DNA from: Candidatus Coliplasma caballi
GTDB lineage: Bacteria; Bacillota; Clostridia; Oscillospirales; CAG-382
Length of the DNA stretch: 16,345 nt
Direction of reading: 5' to 3'
NCBI GenBank assembly: GCA_018065365.1
Contig: JAGHTH010000132.1
Coordinates: 1-16,345 of the forward strand
Of this stretch, positions 14,086-16,345 are shown piece after piece (within the stretch, counting starts at the first letter, position 1; each line of letters begins with the position of its first letter). The notes below the pieces were generated by a model. That model had not been told where the DNA came from. It did no database searches and saw only the letters and a program-made list of their open reading frames with translations. The translations under genes and the position numbers were made by a program.

Positions 14086-14454
14086 TCAAACAACTTCCGG
14101 AGCAAGGGACAGGATCTTCATGTAATCGTGATCACGAAGCTCTCTTGCCACCGGCCCAAAAATACGGGTGCCTCTGGGGTTCTTGTCCTCTTTGATGATA
14201 ACGGCTGCGTTTTCATCAAATCTGACGTAGGAACCGTCGGCTCTTCTGGTGGGCTGAACCGTTCTGACCACAACGGCACGAACGACTTCGCCCTTTTTCA
14301 CAACGCCGCCGGGCGTTGCTTTCTTAACTGCGCAGATTACCACATCACCAACGCCGGCATATCTTCTGCCGGTGCCGCCAAGTACACGGATGCACATCAG
14401 TTCTTTGGCGCCGGTGTTGTCGGCAACCTTCATGAGAGATTGTTGCTGTAACAT
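14086..14454 (-). CDS. rplN: 50S ribosomal protein L14
   Basis: A 122-residue L14, a beta-barrel protein at the subunit interface (bridge B8) that also binds the silencing factor RsfS. The start MLQQQSLMKVADNTGAKELMCI and the signature GDVVICAVKKATPGG with VVKKGEVVRAVVVR are diagnostic, as is the ending DYMKILSLAPEVV. Length is exactly the family norm of 122. AGGAGG lies 6 bases before the ATG. It is 15 bases after rpsQ. Confidence 0.98.
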   Translation of the reverse strand: MLQQQSLMKVADNTGAKELMCIRVLGGTGRRYAGVGDVVICAVKKATPGGVVKKGEVVRAVVVRTVQPTRRADGSYVRFDENAAVIIKEDKNPRGTRIFGPVARELRDHDYMKILSLAPEVV

Positions 14455-14469
14455 TCTGTACCTCCTGTA

Positions 14470-14727
14470 TTACTTGGCCTTCTCGATGATCTCGACAAGG
14501 CGCCAGTTTTTGTCTTTGGAGAGAGGTCTGGTCTCCATGATCTCAACGGTGTCGCCGATATGCGCCTCGTTGTTCTCATCGTGAGCTTTCAGACGAAGAG
14601 TTCTCTTCAAAATCTTTTTGTAGAGCGGGTGCTTCACGTTATCGCGGATCGCGACGACGATGGTTTTTTCCATCTTATCGCTGACCACGATGCCCACTCT
14701 GGTCTTTCTCAATGCTCTTTCTTCCAT
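14470..14727 (-). CDS. rpsQ: 30S ribosomal protein S17
   Basis: An 85-residue OB-fold protein and early 16S rRNA binder. RKTRVGIVVSDKMEKTIVVAI (7-27), with the KHPLYKK and AHDENNEAHIGDTVEIMETRPLSKDKNWRLVEI segments, is the family pattern. Length is normal. AAAGGAG lies 7 bases before the ATG. It lies 17 bases after rpmC and 15 bases before rplN. Confidence 0.98.
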   Translation of the reverse strand: MEERALRKTRVGIVVSDKMEKTIVVAIRDNVKHPLYKKILKRTLRLKAHDENNEAHIGDTVEIMETRPLSKDKNWRLVEIIEKAK

Positions 14728-14744
14728 TTTCTAACTCCTTTCCC

Positions 14745-14945
14745 TCACACGTTTTCCGAGATCTGTTTTTCACGGAGAACGGTCAGCATCCGTGCGATGG
14801 TTTTACGAGTTTCGACGATCTTCATCGGATTGTCGAGCTGGTTGACGGAATGCTGAAAGCGGAGATTGAAAAGTGCTTCTTTCTGCTCCTTGACGGCCTT
14901 TTCCAGCTCAGAAGCGGACATTTCTCTGATTTCTTTGATATCCAT
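14745..14945 (-). CDS. rpmC: 50S ribosomal protein L29
   Basis: A 66-residue helical hairpin protein at the polypeptide exit. MSASELEKAVKEQKEALFNLRFQHSVNQLDNPMKI with the ARMLTVLRE segment is the L29 pattern. L29 forms part of the docking site for trigger factor and signal recognition particle. AGGAGG lies 7 bases before the ATG and falls in the last codons of rplP, only 2 bases separating the two genes. Confidence 0.97.
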   Translation of the reverse strand: MDIKEIREMSASELEKAVKEQKEALFNLRFQHSVNQLDNPMKIVETRKTIARMLTVLREKQISENV

Positions 14946-14947
14946 CT

Positions 14948-15376
14948 TTATGCCTCCTGGTTTTCAAGGTCTGCCTTCGTCGCAAATTTGCATTTGATCG
15001 GAAGTTTGTGAGAAGCAAGACGCATTGCCTCGCGGGCATCTTCTTCGGGAATACCGGCCATTTCAAACAGAACTCTGCCGGGTTTCACGACTGCAACCCA
15101 GTATTCGGGAGAACCTTTACCGGAACCCATTCGGGTTTCAGCGGGTTTCTCGGTAATGGGTTTGTCAGGGAAAATCTTGATCCAGACGTTACCGCCACGC
15201 TTGATATAACGGGTCATAGCGACACGGGCTGCTTCGATCTGGTTGCTGGTAACCCAAGCGGGCTCCAGAGCGACCAAGCCGAATTCGCCGTTCGAGATCT
15301 TGTTGCCTCTGTACGCTCTGCCGGTCAATCTGCCTCTCTGAACACGTCTGTATTTGACTCTTTTAGGCATTAACAT
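14948..15376 (-). CDS. rplP: 50S ribosomal protein L16
   Basis: A 142-residue L16, which sits near the A site and the peptidyl-transferase centre and is added late in assembly. The start PKRVKYRRVQRGRLTGRA, the RYIKRGGNVWIKIFPDKPIT stretch and the C-terminal KPGRVLFEMAGIPEEDAREAMRLASHKLPIK block are diagnostic. Two Met codons compete. The first (15376) has GGAGG 9 bases away; the second gives a 15-base spacing, so the first is used, giving MLMPKRV. Its ATG shares one base with the rpsC TAA (TAATG). Confidence 0.97.
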   Translation of the reverse strand: MLMPKRVKYRRVQRGRLTGRAYRGNKISNGEFGLVALEPAWVTSNQIEAARVAMTRYIKRGGNVWIKIFPDKPITEKPAETRMGSGKGSPEYWVAVVKPGRVLFEMAGIPEEDAREAMRLASHKLPIKCKFATKADLENQEA

Positions 15377-16056
15377 TAGCGTCTACCTCCTTCGCGGGCG
15401 CCGGTGCGCTTCACTTCGTTGAGCACTTCGCCCTTGTAGATCCAGACCTTGATGCCGATCTTGCCATAGGTGGTGTTTGCTTCCGCAAAGCCGTAGTCGA
15501 TGTCCGCACGCAGCGTCTGCAGCGGGATCGTGCCCTCATGGTAATGTTCGGTTCTTGCGATTTCCGCGCCGCCGAGACGGCCGCCGCAAGAGATCTTGAT
15601 ACCTTTCGCGCCGAGCTTCATCGTTCTGCCGATGCACTGTTTCATCGCGCGGCGGAAGGAAATTCTCTTTTCGAGCTGACCTGCGATGTTCTCTGCGACC
15701 AGCTGTGCGTTCACGTCGGGGTTCTTCACTTCGACGACCTTGACATCAACCGCAACGTTTGCGGGAGTCTTTAAGAAGTCGGTAATGACACCCTTCAGTT
15801 TTTCGATCTCAGCGCCTGCCTTACCGATGATGATACCGGGTTTCGCGCAATGAATCGTAACTCTGATGCGGCTGTTATCACGCTCGATCTCGATCTTCGG
15901 AATGCCTGCCTGAGCAAGTCTTTCTTTCAGGAACTTTCTGAGCTGGTAGTCGGAGACCAGCGTGTCGCCGAAGTCCTTTTCCTTCACATACCAACGGGAG
16001 TCCCAATTTTTGATCACACCGACGCGAAGTCCGTGCGGATTCACTTTCTGTCCCAT
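15376..16056 (-). CDS. rpsC: 30S ribosomal protein S3
   Basis: A 226-residue S3. The MGQKVNPHGLRVGVIKNWDSRW start, the type II KH domain (about 40-110) with the G-K-A-G loop (78-81), and the C-terminal domain with QCIGRTMKLGAKGIKISCGGRLGGAEIARTE are diagnostic. S3 lines the mRNA entry tunnel with S4 and S5. AGGAGG lies 6 bases before the ATG. Only one base separates its ATG from the rplV stop, and its own stop overlaps rplP by one base. Confidence 0.98.
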   Translation of the reverse strand: MGQKVNPHGLRVGVIKNWDSRWYVKEKDFGDTLVSDYQLRKFLKERLAQAGIPKIEIERDNSRIRVTIHCAKPGIIIGKAGAEIEKLKGVITDFLKTPANVAVDVKVVEVKNPDVNAQLVAENIAGQLEKRISFRRAMKQCIGRTMKLGAKGIKISCGGRLGGAEIARTEHYHEGTIPLQTLRADIDYGFAEANTTYGKIGIKVWIYKGEVLNEVKRTGAREGGRR

Positions 16057-16057
16057 A

Positions 16058-16345
16058 TTAGTCCTCCTTCTCTTTCAGCGCAATCGTAACGTGAGAGGTG
16101 CGCTTGATGATACGGTATGCTCTGCCCTGTGCGCGGGGCTGAACTCTCTTCATGTTCTTGAGAATTCCGGGAGTGACGAAGCACTCTGCAACGTACAACT
16201 TCTCAACGTCCATGCCGAAGTTGTGTTCTGCGTTTGCCATAGCGGACTTCAAGAGCTTTTCCAGACTTTCGCAGACCATCTTGTTGGTGTTCTGCAGAAT
16301 AGCCATCGCGGTAGCCGCGTCCTTGCCTCTGATCTCGTCGAGTAC
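16058..16345 (-). CDS. rplV: 50S ribosomal protein L22 (5' end beyond window)
   Basis: The last 95 codons of L22 run in frame from the window edge (16345) to TAA at 16060-16058. They begin VLDEIRGKDAATAMAIL, matching the L22 IRGK..A...L helix, and include the beta-hairpin region VTPGILKNMKRVQPRAQGRAYRIIKRTSHVTI that lines the exit tunnel. An internal ATG at 16306 is not the start, because the family pattern continues upstream of it. The N-terminal 15-25 residues and the operon promoter lie outside the window. Confidence 0.97.
   Translation of the reverse strand, partial: VLDEIRGKDAATAMAILQNTNKMVCESLEKLLKSAMANAEHNFGMDVEKLYVAECFVTPGILKNMKRVQPRAQGRAYRIIKRTSHVTIALKEKED

Noticed and set aside
1..16345. 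CRISPR arrays, insertion sequences, tRNA genes or phage genes.
   Set aside because: No direct-repeat array, transposase motif, cloverleaf sequence or phage protein was seen. Intergenic space is too small for most of them.

Overview
This window is the distal part of a bacterial ribosomal-protein mega-operon (S10/spc/alpha type) followed by a short run of accessory genes. Every supported gene is on the minus strand, so transcription runs from high to low coordinates. The gene order, the strong AGGAGG-type ribosome binding sites, the zinc-binding S14 (type Z), the Cys4-lid adenylate kinase and secY-adk-map-infA-rpmJ between L15 and S13 all point to a low-to-moderate GC Gram-positive, most likely an uncultured member of the Clostridia (Bacillota). 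The genus cannot be read from this sequence.

Layout in transcription order. From 16345 to 4403: rplV (5' truncated at the window edge), rpsC, rplP, rpmC, rpsQ, rplN, rplX, rplE, rpsZ, rpsH, rplF, rplR, rpsE, rpmD, rplO, secY, adk, map, infA, rpmJ, rpsM, rpsK, rpsD, rpoA, rplQ. The genes are separated by 0-70 bases or overlap (TAATG at rpsC/rplP and rplO/secY; ATGA at adk/map). A clear Rho-independent terminator after rplQ (4331-4370) closes the operon. These genes supply ribosomal subunits, the RNA polymerase alpha subunit, initiation factor 1, the SecY channel, methionine aminopeptidase and adenylate kinase.

From 4300 to 1 there is an accessory segment. A well-formed SigA-type promoter (4253-4281) drives a lipoprotein with a penicillin-binding/class A beta-lactamase fold, in which the nucleophilic Ser appears to be Cys. 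A divergent glucosamine-6-phosphate deaminase-like gene follows after 30 bases and ends at a hairpin terminator (2175-2220). Next come an RluA-family pseudouridine synthase, an SGNH/DUF4886-type hydrolase that overlaps it by 4 bases, and a 2H-phosphoesterase (2'-5' RNA ligase-like) gene that runs off the window start and looks more AT-rich than its neighbours.

I see no tRNA, rRNA, CRISPR array, insertion sequence or prophage. Most of the window is conserved housekeeping sequence and I found no convincing new multi-gene system. The most worthwhile leads are the Cys-for-Ser lipoprotein, the altered active-site loop of the deaminase-like protein, and the TTG start of infA.
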